This document shows, piece by piece, positions 17,185-26,106 of a stretch of DNA of 64,000 nt. Origin of the DNA: Gordonia jinghuaiqii (lineage in GTDB: Bacteria > Actinomycetota > Actinomycetes > Mycobacteriales > Mycobacteriaceae); NCBI RefSeq assembly GCF_014041935.1, contig NZ_CP059491.1, positions 1,922,001-1,986,000 of the forward strand, read 5' to 3'. Under the pieces are notes generated by a model. That model was not told the DNA's origin. It saw nothing but the letters and a program-made list of their open reading frames with translations, and did no database searches. Made by a program: the position numbers and the translations under genes. Position 1 is the stretch's first letter, and the number at the start of each line of letters is the position of its first letter.

Positions 17185-18389
17185 TGACGGTCGTGGGTGC
17201 CGGCCCGGCAGCGGCCGCCAACCCGATCGACACGTGGCTCGCCGCCCACGGGCCGGATCTCATCGCGTGGCGCCGCGACATCCACGCCCACCCCGAGGTC
17301 TCCCGGCAGGAGGTTCGCACCACCGAGCTGGTGCTGAGTGAACTGGCCTCCGTCGGACTCACCCCGCGGCGACTGCCGCTCGGCACCGGCGTGGTCTGCG
17401 ATCTCGGGCCGGACGGCGGGCCCCGCATCGGCCTGCGCGCCGATATGGACGCGCTGCCCGTCACCGAACACACCGGCCTGCCCTTCACCTCGACGGTCGA
17501 GGGCGCGTCGCACTCGTGCGGCCACGACGCGCACACCGCCATCCTGATCGGCGTGGCCAAGCTGCTCGCGGCCGCCGAACCGCTTCCGGTGGGAGTCCGA
17601 CTCATCTTCCAGGCCGCCGAAGAGGTCATGCCCGGCGGTGCCCTCGACGCCATCGAGGCGGGGGTCACGAGCGGGCTCGGCCGCATCTTCGCGCTGCACT
17701 GCGACCCACGCCTGCCGGTCGGCACCGTCGGCCTGCGTTCCGGTCCGCTGACCTCGGCGGCCGACCACATCGACCTGCAGCTCCACTCCGCCGGCGGACA
17801 CACCTCCCGCCCCCATCTGACCGGTGACCTGATCTATGCGATGGGCACCGTGATCACCGGCCTGCCCGGGGTCCTGTCCCGGCGCGTCGACCCGCGATCG
17901 GGCACGGTCATGGTGTGGGGAGCGGCCAACGCGGGCAGCGCCGCCAACGCGATCCCCCAGGAGGGGCGGATGCGGGGCACGGTCCGCACCGGGGACCACG
18001 GCACCTGGGCAGAGCTCGAACCCCTCGTGCGCAGCGTCGTCGGCGAACTCCTCGCCCCGCTCGGCGTGCGCTATGACCTGTCGTACTTCCGCGGGGTGCC
18101 ACCGGTGGTCAACGACGAGATCGCCGTGGAGATGCTCGAACGTGCGGTCGCCGCGATCGGCCCCAACGCGGTCGCCGACACCCCGCAGTCACCCGGCGGG
18201 GAGGACTTCTCCTGGTACCTCGAACAGGTTCCGGGCGCGATGGCGAGACTCGGGGTGTGGGACGGATTCGGCCCGCACGTCGACCTGCACGCACCCAACT
18301 TCGACCTCGACGAACGTGCCCTCGCGATCGGTGTGCGCACTCTCGCCGGCGTCGTCCTCGACGCACGCAGCGCCGCAGGCCTGGCCTGA
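17184..18389 (+). CDS. M20-family amidohydrolase (AmiA/AmiB type)
   Basis: A 401-residue metalloamidase of the M20D group (N-acyl amino acid and indole-3-acetyl-amino acid hydrolases). Visible metal-binding elements are LRADMDALPVTEHTG, HSCGHDAHTAILIG and FQAAEEVMPGGA with the catalytic glutamate pair, then FALHCDP and the late GGEDFSWYL. It occupies the place of amiA1/amiB1 next to the purine phosphorylase in M. tuberculosis. It is cytoplasmic, with no signal peptide. Expected to hydrolyse an amide bond in an N-acylated amino acid; the substrate is not readable. Confidence 0.9.
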   Translation: MTVVGAGPAAAANPIDTWLAAHGPDLIAWRRDIHAHPEVSRQEVRTTELVLSELASVGLTPRRLPLGTGVVCDLGPDGGPRIGLRADMDALPVTEHTGLPFTSTVEGASHSCGHDAHTAILIGVAKLLAAAEPLPVGVRLIFQAAEEVMPGGALDAIEAGVTSGLGRIFALHCDPRLPVGTVGLRSGPLTSAADHIDLQLHSAGGHTSRPHLTGDLIYAMGTVITGLPGVLSRRVDPRSGTVMVWGAANAGSAANAIPQEGRMRGTVRTGDHGTWAELEPLVRSVVGELLAPLGVRYDLSYFRGVPPVVNDEIAVEMLERAVAAIGPNAVADTPQSPGGEDFSWYLEQVPGAMARLGVWDGFGPHVDLHAPNFDLDERALAIGVRTLAGVVLDARSAAGLA

Positions 18390-18391
18390 CC

Positions 18392-18439
18392 GGGCTCTGG
18401 GGTTCGACGGCCCCCGGGCTCTAGGGTTCGACGGCCCCC
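18392..18439. repeat. Two copies of a 24-bp tandem duplication at a gene end
   Basis: Two adjacent 24-base copies (GGGCTCTGGGGTTCGACGGC plus CCCC, then a copy with A for G at one position) sit between the amidohydrolase stop and the convergent GGCT-like gene. The single-base difference creates the TAG that ends the GGCT-like gene. Confidence 0.85.
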
Positions 18440-18903
18440 GGGCCGGGACCGACGTTGCGCGACTCGCGCAACCGGAGGTCCTGCACGTACTCGGCCGGTG
18501 CGCCGGCGATCTCCGCGGCCTCGGCCATGACGCCGAGATAACGCGCCGAGGGCAGTCCGCCCTCGAAGGCGTCGAGGACGTACAGCCACGCCAGGACCGG
18601 ACCGTCGGCGGTGTCGACGCGTGCGCGGATCTTGCGGTGGATACCGAGTTCGGAACCCTCCCACCGGTCGAGGAGGTCCTCGTCTTCGGTGGTGACGTCG
18701 TAGAGGACGACGAAGACGCGCGCATCCGGGTTGTCGCGGTCCTCGGTGACCGTGGCCAGGGAACCTTCCCATCCGATGTCGCCGCCGCCGAAGGTCAGCC
18801 GCCATCCGCGGAGCCATCCGGTTCCTGCCATGGGCGAATGGGGCGCGCGCTCGGCCATCTGCTCGGGATGCATGTTTGATCCGTAGGCGGCATAAATCGG
18901 CAC
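18421..18903 (-). CDS. Gamma-glutamylcyclotransferase-like (AIG2/GGCT fold) protein, Rv3304 type
   Basis: A 160-residue protein opening with the GGCT-fold signature YAAYGSNMHPEQM and continuing with GWRLTFGGGDIGWEGSLATV and VVLYDVTTEDEDLLDRWEG. In this fold the YGSN loop binds a gamma-glutamyl group and a glutamate later in the chain is the acid/base. It corresponds in position to Rv3304, between the amidohydrolase and lpdA. The GTG start is supported by a leaderless-type -10. The last residues (GPGPGAVEP) are encoded in a 24-bp duplication and may vary between strains. The substrate is unknown. Confidence 0.85.
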   Translation of the reverse strand: MPIYAAYGSNMHPEQMAERAPHSPMAGTGWLRGWRLTFGGGDIGWEGSLATVTEDRDNPDARVFVVLYDVTTEDEDLLDRWEGSELGIHRKIRARVDTADGPVLAWLYVLDAFEGGLPSARYLGVMAEAAEIAGAPAEYVQDLRLRESRNVGPGPGAVEP

Positions 18904-18909
18904 GGATGG

Positions 18910-18915
18910 AGCCTA
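18910..18915 (-). promoter_or_regulatory. Candidate -10 element, leaderless (GGCT-like gene)
   Basis: On the minus strand TAGGCT lies six bases before the GTG start codon, with no ribosome-binding site. Confidence 0.45.
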
Positions 18916-19264
18916 GATGGTCCACGGCCACTGCGGTAGCCGACACCGCCCCCGCGCGCCGCAGCTGTGACCGAGCGGCGCGTCCCGGCCAGATGTGATC
19001 TGAGTTATGCGCGACGCGCCGCGTCGGAGGAGATGCAGCGCCCGAGTTCACACGGCCGCGCAGTACGCGACTAGTTTGGTAGGCGGCGAGAACACCTGTT
19101 GATCGGCTCGCCAGGCCCGAGCGACGCATCACCCCGCGAGACCTCCAGGCGCCGTCGGACATCGCCCGGTCCGGCACCAACGAGTTCAAGACGACAACAC
19201 GCAGCCGGCGCACGGCGTCCCCACGAAGGACGCGGCGGACCCGGCGACAGGACAGGAGTGGACA
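18916..19264. other. Divergent intergenic region before lpdA
   Basis: About 350 bases separate the GGCT-like gene from lpdA. Open frames here are antisense or off-frame extensions without protein character. ACTAGTTTGGTAGG near 19070 is the least G+C-rich part and could belong to the lpdA promoter, but I see no convincing -35/-10 pair. The last bases contain the AGGAG that serves lpdA. Confidence 0.4.
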
Positions 19265-20668
19265 GTGACCAGGATCGTCATCATCGGCGGCGGACCAGCC
19301 GGATACGAGGCGGCACTCGCCGCGGCCGCGTACGGCGCCGACATCACGGTGATCGATTCGGACGGGATCGGCGGCGCCTGCGTGCTGTGGGACTGCGTGC
19401 CGTCGAAGACGTTCATCGCCTCCACCGGAGTCCGCACCGAGGTCCGTCGCGCCGTCGACCTCGGCATCAACATCAAGACCGACGACGCCATGGTCACGTT
19501 GCCGCAGATCCATCAGCGCGTCCGCGACCTCGCCTTCGCGCAGTCCGCCGACATCCGCTCACGGCTCATCAGCGAGGGCGTCAAGCTGGTCTCCGGCACC
19601 GCGACCCTCGACGAGGCGCAGCGCGGCGAATCGACCCATGGCGTCATCGCGACCCTGCCCGACGGCACCACCGAACGCTACGACGCCGACGTGGTGCTGC
19701 TCGCGACCGGCGCCTCGCCGCGCATCCTGCCCGACGCCCAGCCCGACGGGGAACGCATCCTGACCTGGCGTCAGCTCTACGACCTCGACGAACTGCCCGA
19801 ACACCTCGTCGTCATCGGTTCGGGTGTGACCGGCGCCGAATTCGTGCACGCCTACACCGAACTCGGTGTGAAGGTGACGCTGGTGTCGAGCCGCGACCGC
19901 GTGCTCCCGCACGAGGACGAGGACGCCGCGCTGGTGCTCGAGGACGCTCTGGCCGAACGTGGCGTCGAGCTCGTCAAGCACGCCCGCGCCGACAAGGTCG
20001 AGCGATCAGGTGATTCGGTCACCGCATATCTGGCCGACGGATCCACCGTCACCGGCAGTCACGTCCTGATGACCGTCGGCTCGGTCCCCAACACCACCGA
20101 CCTCGGGCTCGAGCGTGCCGGGGTGGCGATCGGCAAGGGCGGCTACATCGAGGTCGACCGTGTCTCGCGCACGTCGGTGGCAGGTATCTACGCGGCCGGG
20201 GACTGCACCGGCCTGTTCCCGCTCGCATCGGTGGCGGCCATGCAGGGCCGCATCGCCATGTACCACGCACTCGGCGAGGGCGTCAGCCCGATCAAGCTGA
20301 AAACCGTTGCGTCGGCGATCTTCACGCGCCCGGAGATCGCGACCGTCGGGGTGTCGCAGAACGCGATCGACGCCGGCGAATACCCGGCGCGCACGGTGAT
20401 GCTGCCCCTCGCGACCAACCCGCGCGCCAAGATGAGCGGACTGCGCCGCGGCTTCGTGAAGATCTTCTGCCGCCCCGCCACCGGTGTGGTGATCGGCGGA
20501 GTGGTGGTGGCGCCCACCGCTTCCGAGCTCATCCTCCCCATCGCGCTCGCGGTGCAGAACAAGCTGACCGTCGGCGATCTGGCGCAGACGCTGTCGGTGT
20601 ATCCGTCGCTGTCGGGATCGATCACCGAGGCCGCGCGTCAGCTGGTCCGCCACGACGACCTGGACTGA
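19265..20668 (+). CDS. lpdA: NAD(P)H quinone reductase / dihydrolipoamide dehydrogenase-like flavoprotein
   Basis: A 467-residue FAD-dependent disulfide-reductase-family protein orthologous to Rv3303c LpdA. The GTG start is preceded by AGGAG. Domains in order are FAD Rossmann (IVIIGGGPAGYEAALAA), a Cys-x4-Cys at residues 39 and 44 (GGACVLWDCVPSKTF), NAD domain (HLVVIGSGVTGAEFV), FAD ATG/GD motif (GIYAAGDCTGLFPLASVAAM) and dimer domain. The C-terminal His-Pro-x4-Glu base of true lipoamide dehydrogenases is replaced by VYPSLSGSITEA. As I recall, M. tuberculosis LpdA lacks part of the active-site cysteine pair; here both cysteines are kept. Quinone reductase activity is known for the Mtb protein and inferred here. 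Confidence 0.88.
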   Translation: MTRIVIIGGGPAGYEAALAAAAYGADITVIDSDGIGGACVLWDCVPSKTFIASTGVRTEVRRAVDLGINIKTDDAMVTLPQIHQRVRDLAFAQSADIRSRLISEGVKLVSGTATLDEAQRGESTHGVIATLPDGTTERYDADVVLLATGASPRILPDAQPDGERILTWRQLYDLDELPEHLVVIGSGVTGAEFVHAYTELGVKVTLVSSRDRVLPHEDEDAALVLEDALAERGVELVKHARADKVERSGDSVTAYLADGSTVTGSHVLMTVGSVPNTTDLGLERAGVAIGKGGYIEVDRVSRTSVAGIYAAGDCTGLFPLASVAAMQGRIAMYHALGEGVSPIKLKTVASAIFTRPEIATVGVSQNAIDAGEYPARTVMLPLATNPRAKMSGLRRGFVKIFCRPATGVVIGGVVVAPTASELILPIALAVQNKLTVGDLAQTLSVYPSLSGSITEAARQLVRHDDLD

Positions 20669-20839
20669 CCGCAGACGGCGTCTGTGCACAGGGCCGACTC
20701 GGCGACCGCCGATCGCCGGCTGGTCACGGTAGGGTCGGTACCCATCTGCCCTGCGCCCGGCCCCTGCGACCAGGCTCGAACCCTGCGAGAAGGCCCGGAC
20801 CCCGCGACAAGGCCCGGACCCCGCGACAAGGAATGCGCC

Positions 20840-22186
20840 GTGACATCGCCCGAACAGTCGTACAACGCCGACCCCTCCGCGCGCGACCGGTCGATCTCCG
20901 GCGGTGCTACCGACTGGGCGACGATGAGCATCGACGAGATCCTCGACAAGCTCGCGACGATGGATCCCGGCCGTGCACGCGGTGACGTCGACACCATCCT
21001 CTCCGCCATCGACGCCGTGCGGCGCGCCGCGGAACGGATGAATGCCATGTTCGGGGACCAGATGTCGGGTCTGGCCTCCGACGCCGCCCTCGACGCGGGC
21101 AAGAGGCTGTCCTCCGCCATGACGGCGACATCGGAGACGGCCACCCACATCGGCGATGCGATGAGCAGCGCGGTCGGCATCCTCGATGCGACCCGCGCCC
21201 AGGAAGCGCGGTTGCGGGAGATGCAGCGGCACCTGCGCGAGCATCCCGAGGCCTCGCCGTCGGTGCGCTTCGAGGCCGATCAGCTGATGACGGGGACCTA
21301 CTCGTCGCCGATGGTCCGTGTGCAGGCCGGGCTACCGGGCGACGGCAGCGGCGCGAACGGGCTCACGCGCGCCGACGCCGTGGCGGCGGGTGGCGGCGGT
21401 CTCGGCTCGGAGACCGCGCGCGGACAGGCGGCCAACACCGTCGACGCCGGCGATTTCGGCCCCTCCGGCGCCCCCGTCGCTCCCACCCCCGCGGTTCCGG
21501 CCGGGCCCGGGCCGGGTGGCAACGGTCCGGCTCCGTCGGCGACGCCTGCCGCCGCGTCCGGCCCGTCGTCGGGTTCCTCCGGGCGAGGTGGCGCGGGCGG
21601 TCCCGACGGTCTCCCGCGAGGCGGTCAGGGTACGGCGAACGCAGCTGCTCCCGTAGTGCCGGTGGCCGGTGCGGGTCGTTCCGGCCACGGGGCGGGGGCG
21701 GGGGCGGACGGATGGGGCAGGGAAGGGTCGGGCACCGGCGGTGCCGGACCGATCGTCCCGCTCTCGGCCGCCACGCCCGCGGCGCCACCGCCGTCGGCAC
21801 CGGCCGGCGCCCCGGCGAATCCGGCCGGCCAGCGTCCGGCGGCGATGCCCCCGACGGGTCCGGCCGGTGCGCCGCCGGCGGGTCGACGCCCGGCGGCGCG
21901 GGACGACGAACACAAGGCCGCTCCCTACCTGAACAACCGCGAGCACGGCGCGGAGATCGTCGGCGACATGCCGCTCGTCGGCCCGCCGGTGATCGGCGAC
22001 TGGATCCGGCAGGCATTCCCCACGGCGCCAGACGCCACGCCCGAGCCCGTCGACGGACCGGGCGAGGGTGCGGGGCATTCGATGCCGGCCGGGCCGCGCG
22101 AGGACCCCGATGCACCGGCACCGGTCGACACGGCCGGGTCACCGCCGTCGCAACCGGTCACGCCGCGGCCGGCCGAGGCGACATGA
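20840..22186 (+). CDS. ESX-type exported protein with low-complexity middle, function unknown
   Basis: 448 residues from a GTG with AAGGA ahead. Residues 1-140 are helical and Ala/Met/Arg-rich without cysteines (IDEILDKLATMDPGRARGD onward). Residues 160-400 are Gly-Pro-Ala-Ser low complexity. The C-terminal part carries APYLNNREHGAEIVGDMPLV and PPVIGDWIRQA, a motif I recognise from the ends of several mycobacterial and rhodococcal type VII-associated proteins. There is no Sec signal. Length, helix-then-disorder layout and tail motif suggest an ESX substrate comparable with EspB-like or PPE-like proteins, but no WXG or YxxxD is evident. It is followed closely by a second unknown gene. Upstream, at 20791-20830, a 19-bp sequence is duplicated. 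Confidence 0.6.
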   Translation: MTSPEQSYNADPSARDRSISGGATDWATMSIDEILDKLATMDPGRARGDVDTILSAIDAVRRAAERMNAMFGDQMSGLASDAALDAGKRLSSAMTATSETATHIGDAMSSAVGILDATRAQEARLREMQRHLREHPEASPSVRFEADQLMTGTYSSPMVRVQAGLPGDGSGANGLTRADAVAAGGGGLGSETARGQAANTVDAGDFGPSGAPVAPTPAVPAGPGPGGNGPAPSATPAAASGPSSGSSGRGGAGGPDGLPRGGQGTANAAAPVVPVAGAGRSGHGAGAGADGWGREGSGTGGAGPIVPLSAATPAAPPPSAPAGAPANPAGQRPAAMPPTGPAGAPPAGRRPAARDDEHKAAPYLNNREHGAEIVGDMPLVGPPVIGDWIRQAFPTAPDATPEPVDGPGEGAGHSMPAGPREDPDAPAPVDTAGSPPSQPVTPRPAEAT

Positions 22187-22232
22187 GTGCCGCCGGCCGA
22201 GGCCACACCAGCGTGGTGTCGGGGATGTCGGG

Positions 22233-22673
22233 ATGCTGAACCGCGTCGACCGGTTGCCCGGCGGTGTGGCCCGGCTCGTCGACGCCGTACCCGACGAGGA
22301 CATCACCCGATGCCTCCACCTTCTCGTCGCCACCGTCATGGACGTGACGGCCGCGTCGACGCCGGAGATCCGGGACGTGACACGTCAGTGGCGTGAGCAG
22401 GGCAGCGCCGCCGCGTCGGGTACATCGCAGCTGCGGCTGAGTGCGGCCCAGCACGACTTCGACGCTTTCGCGCAGCAGCGTCGGGGCGACATCGACGGTC
22501 AACGGGACAGTTTCCGCCGCGCGCGGGCCGTCGAATGTGTTCTGGCGGCGATGTCGACGTCCACCGCAGGCCGGCCTCCCCGTGCCGCGCTGCGCGAAGC
22601 CGCCTACGAGGCGGCCGCGGCACTCGGGGGCAGCGCCGGGGTCGTGGCCGTTCTCGCCGACTTCGTGGTGTAG
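22233..22673 (+). CDS. Hypothetical helical protein paired with the ESX-type gene
   Basis: 146 residues read from an ATG 46 bases after the preceding stop. The protein is alpha-helical, acidic-to-neutral and ends in a small hydrophobic stretch (GSAGVVAVLADFVV). I do not recognise a family. An alternative start at 22183 overlaps the upstream stop by four bases but runs only 18 codons before a stop, so it would be at most a short coupling peptide. Same-strand closeness to the preceding low-complexity gene suggests a partner or chaperone role. It is convergent with glpK, eight bases away. Confidence 0.5.
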   Translation: MLNRVDRLPGGVARLVDAVPDEDITRCLHLLVATVMDVTAASTPEIRDVTRQWREQGSAAASGTSQLRLSAAQHDFDAFAQQRRGDIDGQRDSFRRARAVECVLAAMSTSTAGRPPRAALREAAYEAAAALGGSAGVVAVLADFVV

Positions 22674-22680
22674 CCGCCGC

Positions 22681-24189
22681 TCAGTTCAGCCCGAAGCTGT
22701 GCTCGACGGCCCGATTCCACTCGGCGTAGAGCCGATCGCGGTCCTCGACGGCCATGCCCGGCTCCCAGCGCCTGTCCTCCGCCCAGTTCGCGCGGATGTC
22801 GTCCTCGCTCTCCCAGAAACCGACCGCCAGGCCCGCCGCATAGGCCGCGCCCAGTGCGGTCGTCTCGTTGACCACCGGACGCACCACCGGGACGTCGAGG
22901 ATGTCGGCCTGGAACTGCATCAGCAATTCGTTGACCACCATGCCGCCGTCGACCTTGAGCGTCGACAACGTCACGCCGGAGTCGGCCTGCATTGCCTCGA
23001 TCACCTCGCGTGTCTGAAAAGCGCTGGCCTCCAACGCTGCTCGCGCGATGTGGTTCTTGTTCACGAATCTGGTGAGACCGACGATGACACCGCGGGCGTC
23101 GGATCGCCAGCGCGGGGCGAACAGGCCCGAGAAGGCGGGCACGAAGTATGCACCGCCGTTGTCGTCGACCTCGGCGGCGAGTCTCTCGACGTCGGAGGCG
23201 TTCGGGAACAGGCCGAGGTTGTCGCGCAGCCACTGGATGAGCGAACCGGTCACCGCGATCGATCCCTCGAGTGCGTAGCGGGGCTTTTCCTCGCCGATCC
23301 GGTAGCAGACGGTGGTGAGCAGTCCGTGTTCACTGAACACCGGCTCGGTTCCGGTGTTGAGCAGCAGGAAGTTTCCGGTCCCATAGGTGTTCTTGGCCTC
23401 GCCGGGCTCCAGGCATGCCTGACCGAAGGTGGCCGCCTGCTGGTCGCCGAGGATGCCCGACAACGGCACCCCGGGTAGCGGGCCCGAACCACGCAGCGCG
23501 CCGAAATCGCCTGACGAGCTGCGGATCTCGGGGAGCATCGCCATCGGGATGCCCAGCTCGGCACAGATGTCGGGATCCCACGACAATGTCCGGAGATCCA
23601 TGAGCATCGTGCGGGAGGCGTTGGTGACGTCGGTGACGTGCCGGCCACCGTCGACGCCGCCGGTCATGTTCCAGGCGATCCAGGAATCCATTGTGCCGAA
23701 GCAGAGTTCGCCGTTCTCGGCTCGCTCGCGCAGGCCGTCGACGGAATCGAGGATCCATCGTGCCTTGGGGCCGGCGAAGTACGTCGACAACGGCAGGCCG
23801 GTGCGTTCGCGGTAACGGTCGATCCCGGCGTCGCCGGCGAGTTGTTCGCACAGCTCGCCGGTCCGGGTGTCCTGCCAGACGATCGCATTGTGCACGGGCC
23901 TACCGGTTTCGCGTTCCCAGATCACCGTCGTCTCGCGCTGATTGGTGATCCCGCACGCGACGATGTCCTTGGCGGTCAGGTCGGCCGATGCCAGTGCGGC
24001 GGCACCCACCCGCCGGGTGTTGCGCCAGATCTCGGCGGCGTCGTGTTCGACCCAGCCCGCCCGCGGAAAGATCTGTTCGTGCTCGAGTTGTTCGACGCTG
24101 ACCACGCGTCCCCTGTGGTCGAAGATCATCGCCCGGGTCGAGGTGGTGCCCTGGTCTATCGCCGCCACGTATTTGCCTGTCCTGCGCAC
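22681..24189 (-). CDS. glpK: Glycerol kinase
   Basis: A 502-residue FGGY-family kinase that makes glycerol 3-phosphate. Motifs include [19 protein letters not shown] (phosphate 1), [45 protein letters not shown] and [15 protein letters not shown]. The start could be the GTG at 24189 used here or the GTG at 24168, which has AGGACAGG seven bases before it and gives [10 protein letters not shown]; the latter is quite possible. It is divergent from glpD across 54-75 bp, forming a glycerol utilisation locus. The product is the substrate of GlpD. Confidence 0.95.
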   Translation of the reverse strand: MRRTGKYVAAIDQGTTSTRAMIFDHRGRVVSVEQLEHEQIFPRAGWVEHDAAEIWRNTRRVGAAALASADLTAKDIVACGITNQRETTVIWERETGRPVHNAIVWQDTRTGELCEQLAGDAGIDRYRERTGLPLSTYFAGPKARWILDSVDGLRERAENGELCFGTMDSWIAWNMTGGVDGGRHVTDVTNASRTMLMDLRTLSWDPDICAELGIPMAMLPEIRSSSGDFGALRGSGPLPGVPLSGILGDQQAATFGQACLEPGEAKNTYGTGNFLLLNTGTEPVFSEHGLLTTVCYRIGEEKPRYALEGSIAVTGSLIQWLRDNLGLFPNASDVERLAAEVDDNGGAYFVPAFSGLFAPRWRSDARGVIVGLTRFVNKNHIARAALEASAFQTREVIEAMQADSGVTLSTLKVDGGMVVNELLMQFQADILDVPVVRPVVNETTALGAAYAAGLAVGFWESEDDIRANWAEDRRWEPGMAVEDRDRLYAEWNRAVEHSFGLN

Positions 24190-24229
24190 GCGGCCAGTGT
24201 CGCACGCTGTGACACCGGCCGAGATCAAT

Positions 24230-24235
24230 TAGGCT
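24230..24235 (+). promoter_or_regulatory. Candidate -10 element for glpD
   Basis: TAGGCT lies eight bases before the glpD ATG in the glpK-glpD divergent region. The spacing fits a leaderless transcript. Confidence 0.4.
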
Positions 24236-24243
24236 CGGCAAAC

Positions 24244-25986
24244 ATGAACACCGAGTTCAACCCGGACCGGCCGGCCGACATGGGTCCGCTCTACCGTGCC
24301 GAGGCGTGGCGACGATTCGGTGAGGAGCAGTTCGACGTCGTGGTCATCGGCGGTGGTGTGGTGGGCGTCGGCGCCGCTCTCGACGCCGCGACCCGCGGTC
24401 TGCGGGTCGCACTGGTGGAGGCTCGTGACATCGCCTCGGGGACCTCGAGCCGGTCGTCGAAGATGTTCCACGGCGGGCTGCGGTACCTCGAACAGCTCGA
24501 GTTCGGGCTCGTCCGTGAGGCACTGAAGGAGCGCGAACTGTCGCTGCGTCTGTTGGCGCCGCACCTGGTCAAGCCTCTGCCGTTCCTCTACCCCCTGACC
24601 CGACGCGTCTGGGAGCGGCCCTACGTTGGCGCCGGCATCTTCCTCTACGACCGTATGGGTGGCGCCAAGTCGGTTCCGGGACAACGCCACGTCACGCGTT
24701 CGGGCGCCCTGCGCGCGGCGCCCGCACTCAAACGCGATTCGCTCATCGGCGGAATCCGGTACTACGACACCGTCGTCGACGACGCCCGCCACAGCCTCAC
24801 GGTCGCGCGCACGGCGGCCAACTACGGCGCGGTGATCCGCACCTCGACGCAGGTGATCGGTTTCCTCCGCGAATCCGACCGGGTCCTCGGAGTTCGTGTG
24901 CGCGACACCGAGACCGGCGACGTTGCCGAGATCCGCGCGCACTGCGTCATCAACGCCGCCGGGGTGTGGACCGACGAGGTACAGGCACTGTCCAAGCAGC
25001 GCGGCCACTTCAAGGTCCGTGCGTCCAAGGGTGTGCACATCGTCGTTCCCCGTGACCGGATCGTCAGCGAGACCGCGATCATCCTGCGCACCGCGAACTC
25101 GGTGTTGTTCGTGATCCCGTGGGAGACCCACTGGATCATCGGGACCACCGACACCGACTGGAATCTCGACCTCGCGCATCCGGCAGCCACCCGCGCCGAC
25201 ATCGACTACATCCTCGAGCGCGTCAACGAGGTCCTGGTCACCAAGCTCGGCCACGACGACATCGAAGGCGTCTACGCGGGACTGCGTCCGTTGCTGGCCG
25301 GTGAGGACGACCAGACCTCGAAGCTGTCCCGTGAGCACGCGGTGGCCACTGTCGCGCCGGGTCTCGTCTCGATCGCCGGCGGCAAGTACACCACCTACCG
25401 GGTGATGGCCGCCGACGCCGTCGACGCGTGCAACGACTTCATCCCCACCCGGGTGGCGCCGTCGATCACCGAGCGGGTGCCGCTGCTCGGCGCCGACGGA
25501 TACTTTGCGCTCATCAACCAATGCGAACACCTCGGGCGCCGATTCGGCTTGCACCCGTACCGGATTCGTCGTCTGCTCAATCGCTACGGCTCACTGATCG
25601 ACGATGTGCTGTACTACGCCGACGGCGACAAGTCGCTGCTGCAGCCGCTCGCCGCGGCACCGCAGTACCTGCGTGTCGAGGTGGTGTACGCGGCCGTCGA
25701 TGAGGCCGCCCTCCACCTCGAGGACGTCCTCGCCCGGCGCACCCGGATCGCGATCGAATACTCGCACCGAGGTGTCGACTGCGCCGACGAGGTCGCCGAC
25801 CTGCTCGCGCCGATCCTCGACTGGACCACCGAACAACGCGACTTCGAGGTGGCGACGTACATCGCGCGCGTCGAGGCCGAGGTGGCCTCCCAGCAGCAGC
25901 CCGACGACGACTCCGCCGATGAACTACGTGCTGCGGCACCCGAGGCACGGCCGCAGATATTGGAGCCGGTGCCCGTCCCCGACTGA
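24244..25986 (+). CDS. glpD: Glycerol-3-phosphate dehydrogenase, FAD-dependent
   Basis: A 580-residue membrane-associated flavoenzyme that oxidises glycerol 3-phosphate to dihydroxyacetone phosphate and feeds electrons to the quinone pool. Visible features are the FAD fold VVVIGGGVVGVGAALDAATRG, the ATSSRSSKM-type region (SGTSSRSSKMFHGGLRYLEQ), VINAAGVWTDEV, SKGVHIVVPRDR and IIGTTDTDW, then the GlpD C-terminal helical domain. The frame is open 600 bases upstream through glpK on the other strand, but the ATG at 24244 gives the family N terminus. It matches the glpD2 position beside lpdA in M. tuberculosis. Confidence 0.95.
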   Translation: MNTEFNPDRPADMGPLYRAEAWRRFGEEQFDVVVIGGGVVGVGAALDAATRGLRVALVEARDIASGTSSRSSKMFHGGLRYLEQLEFGLVREALKERELSLRLLAPHLVKPLPFLYPLTRRVWERPYVGAGIFLYDRMGGAKSVPGQRHVTRSGALRAAPALKRDSLIGGIRYYDTVVDDARHSLTVARTAANYGAVIRTSTQVIGFLRESDRVLGVRVRDTETGDVAEIRAHCVINAAGVWTDEVQALSKQRGHFKVRASKGVHIVVPRDRIVSETAIILRTANSVLFVIPWETHWIIGTTDTDWNLDLAHPAATRADIDYILERVNEVLVTKLGHDDIEGVYAGLRPLLAGEDDQTSKLSREHAVATVAPGLVSIAGGKYTTYRVMAADAVDACNDFIPTRVAPSITERVPLLGADGYFALINQCEHLGRRFGLHPYRIRRLLNRYGSLIDDVLYYADGDKSLLQPLAAAPQYLRVEVVYAAVDEAALHLEDVLARRTRIAIEYSHRGVDCADEVADLLAPILDWTTEQRDFEVATYIARVEAEVASQQQPDDDSADELRAAAPEARPQILEPVPVPD

Positions 25987-26106
25987 GGCTCCGGCAGGTC
26001 GCCGGTGGATCCCTTCCGGCCGGTCGTGCGCGAGGGTGAGCCGTTGTCCCCTGGCGCGCCCACCGCCGGTGCGGCAGTATCGACGTCGGGGGAGAAGGAG
26101 CACATC

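Noticed and set aside
20684..20839. Upstream extension of the ESX-type protein
   Set aside because: The added residues come from a short tandem repeat and have no protein character; the GTG at 20840 has an AAGGA site.
24244..25986. Long upstream extension of glpD to 23638
   Set aside because: The extension is antisense to glpK; the ATG at 24244 gives the conserved N terminus with a -10 before it.
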